This document shows, piece by piece, positions 14,992 to 16,358 of a stretch of DNA of 16,358 bases. A model generated the notes under the pieces. It ran no database searches. It was not told where the DNA came from and saw only the letters and a program-made list of their open reading frames with translations. Each line of letters starts with the position of its first letter. Within the stretch, counting starts at the first letter, position 1. Location of the stretch: positions 1 through 16,358 of the forward strand of contig JAJFBJ010000070.1 of assembly GCA_020697375.1 (NCBI GenBank). Reading direction: 5' to 3'. The position numbers and the translations under genes were made by a program. This DNA is from Nitrospira sp. Its GTDB lineage: Bacteria; Nitrospirota; Nitrospiria; Nitrospirales; Nitrospiraceae.

Positions 14992-16203
14992 ATGGCGGAA
15001 ATAAAGTCCTACATCGGAACACAGAATAAAAAGGGGCAGGTATTTACGGATGCCTGGGAAATGCTGCATGACGCCCCTCGTAACCCATCTTTCTATACGG
15101 GCAGCGAGGTCATCAAAGAAGCACTTAGACGTGCGAGTTGTGATGTGATGATCGCTTATCCCATCACGCCACAAAGCGAAGCCGCTGCACTTATTGGCGA
15201 ACTGTTCGCCGAGGGCTATATCGGCGACTATTTTCGCGGGGAGAGTGAATTTGCCGTCATGTCGCAATGTGCCGGTGCGGCTTTTGGCGGGGCACGCGTG
15301 TTTACTACAACCGCAGGGCCTGGAACAATGCGCGCCATGGAAAATTTCCCGATGTGGGCTGGAGCCCGTCTGCCTATCCAAATGATTGTCACATGCCGCG
15401 GCATCAATTCGCCTTTATCGATTCAACCAGATACTATTGAAATCTCATATCTTTTGAATACTGGCATGCTTGTTTGGCATGCAGAAACTGCGCAGGATTT
15501 TTTTGATTGGATTCTCAAAGGTTTCATGGTTTCGGAAGAACCAGATGTGCATTTGCCTCTGGCGCTATGTTGCGATGGGTTCTTTGTGACGCACACCAAG
15601 GACGTCGTCAACCTCACACCAGCCGATATGTGTCTGCCCCCGTACGATCCCTATCGCTCGCCCGTGCCCTGTATGGACATGGAATGTCCACCGGTCCGGA
15701 TGATGCGCGATCCATTCATCATGAAGAGCAACTATATCAGCTATGCTACCCACGCCTCTTGGCAGCAAGAAGTCTGGGCAGCGGTGGAGCGGTCACGCAA
15801 ACACACCATCAAGTGGATCAATGGTTTGATAGAGAGCGAAAATACTGATTCGGAAGTCGTGATTGTCGCGTCGGGCACGGCAGTATCACAGGGCCGAGAG
15901 GCTATTCGCCTCCTTGAAGATGAAGGCATGCGCTGTGGTTTGGTGAAGGTTAAATCACTCCGGCCCTGGCCGGGAGAGGAAATTCGTGAGGCGACGAAGA
16001 ATGCAAAGCACATTTTTGTGCCTGAGTTTAACGTGACGGGATGGCTTGCGAAGGAAATTAAAGCCACTATTTCCAACAGCGAGCGCGTACACGCTGGGCC
16101 TCATGTATGTGGTGGCATGACTATGCCACCAGAAATTATCGTATCTGAGATAAAAACAGCTCTCGGCATGCGCTCGGAGTCGCTTGCTGGAAGAGGCAGC
16201 TGA
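14992..16203 (+). CDS. 2-oxoacid:ferredoxin oxidoreductase, alpha subunit
   Basis: 403 aa. The enzyme reversibly carboxylates an acyl-CoA using reduced ferredoxin and thiamine diphosphate: pyruvate synthase or 2-oxoglutarate synthase of the reductive TCA cycle. The pyrimidine-binding domain is clear: IAYPITPQSEAAALIGELF (54-72), FRGESEFAVMSQCAGAAFGG (81-100) and FTTTAGPGTMRAMENFPMW (104-122). A transketolase-C-like domain follows with EVVIVASGTAVSQGREAI and VKVKSLRPWP. ATG 14992 has AAAGGAGG seven bases upstream, better than the in-frame TTG at 14974. It is flanked by the CdhB-like gene and the probable beta gene. The substrate (pyruvate or 2-oxoglutarate) cannot be decided here, so forA or porA are both possible names. 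Confidence 0.9.
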   Translation: MAEIKSYIGTQNKKGQVFTDAWEMLHDAPRNPSFYTGSEVIKEALRRASCDVMIAYPITPQSEAAALIGELFAEGYIGDYFRGESEFAVMSQCAGAAFGGARVFTTTAGPGTMRAMENFPMWAGARLPIQMIVTCRGINSPLSIQPDTIEISYLLNTGMLVWHAETAQDFFDWILKGFMVSEEPDVHLPLALCCDGFFVTHTKDVVNLTPADMCLPPYDPYRSPVPCMDMECPPVRMMRDPFIMKSNYISYATHASWQQEVWAAVERSRKHTIKWINGLIESENTDSEVVIVASGTAVSQGREAIRLLEDEGMRCGLVKVKSLRPWPGEEIREATKNAKHIFVPEFNVTGWLAKEIKATISNSERVHAGPHVCGGMTMPPEIIVSEIKTALGMRSESLAGRGS

Positions 16204-16260
16204 AATATTACGAGCCACAAGCCATCACCCATGCAATAGAAGACTCTTGAGGAGGCATAC

Positions 16261-16358
16261 ATGAGCAAAGAGCGCATTCAAATTTCACCGGAACTATATG
16301 ACATCATGCCGTCGGACTATCAGGATTTAGTGCAGAGCGCCACGTACGGCAAAGAGGA
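16261..16358 (+). CDS. Probable 2-oxoacid:ferredoxin oxidoreductase beta subunit, N-terminus (runs off window edge)
   Basis: 32 codons are visible, beginning MSKERIQISPELYDIMPSDY and continuing QDLVQSATYGKE. ATG 16261 has GAGGAGG five to six bases upstream, a strong site. The thiamine-diphosphate-binding domain of a beta subunit would lie beyond the window. The call comes mainly from position: alpha is normally followed by beta in this operon type. The P-x-x-Y...L-V...YGK opening resembles what I recall of Aquificales-type beta subunits. It is 57 bases after the alpha gene. Confidence 0.62.
   Translation, partial: MSKERIQISPELYDIMPSDYQDLVQSATYGKE

Noticed and set aside
1..16358. CRISPR arrays, tRNA or rRNA genes, riboswitches
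   Set aside because: No regularly spaced repeats, cloverleaf-like or rRNA-like sequence, or recognisable riboswitch core seen on reading either strand.

Overview
The window looks chromosomal and most resembles a Nitrospira-type bacterium (phylum Nitrospirota). This rests on family recognition, not a database search. Two things point that way: a dense minus-strand housekeeping and histidine operon, and at the right edge the start of a multi-subunit 2-oxoacid:ferredoxin oxidoreductase operon. That operon is of the kind used for reductive TCA carbon fixation in Nitrospira and Aquificales.

Left and centre (1-11777, all minus strand). In transcription order the genes are rho, rpmE, an intrinsic terminator, prfA (RF1), prmC (RF methyltransferase), murA, hisG, hisD, hisB, hisH, an unrecognised lipoprotein, hisA, hisF, hisIE and a HIT-family protein. 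The first 20 codons of a probable dnaG follow, cut by the window edge. Several neighbours share start and stop codons (GTGA, ATGA or TGATG), which suggests one translationally coupled transcript from prfA to the HIT gene. The his genes here cover eight of the ten histidine steps; hisC, the histidinol-phosphate phosphatase and the HisZ partner expected for a short HisG are not in the window. RF1 sits next to the enzyme that methylates its GGQ motif.

rho has a near-consensus promoter about 300 bases upstream of its start codon. The long leader fits the autogenous attenuation known for rho in other bacteria. A small DUF2203 gene (12292-12705) is divergent from rho.

12706-14308 holds no intact gene. 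It is a graveyard of IS3-family DNA, all reading on the minus strand. One element keeps a broken orfA and the N-terminal half of orfB. It runs at about 13203 into the C-terminal half of a different IS3-type orfB. At the outer end of the first element, its probable last six bases (TTGACA) lie 18 bp from a perfect TATAAT in the flanking DNA. This makes a consensus sigma-70 promoter pointing at the ferredoxin oxidoreductase operon, and it is the most interesting observation in the window.

Right edge (14309-16358, plus strand). A CdhB/ACS-epsilon-like small subunit is followed by the alpha subunit and the start of the probable beta subunit. The order matches the five-subunit D-A-B-G-E type described in Hydrogenobacter. 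Whether the substrate is pyruvate or 2-oxoglutarate cannot be told from what is visible.
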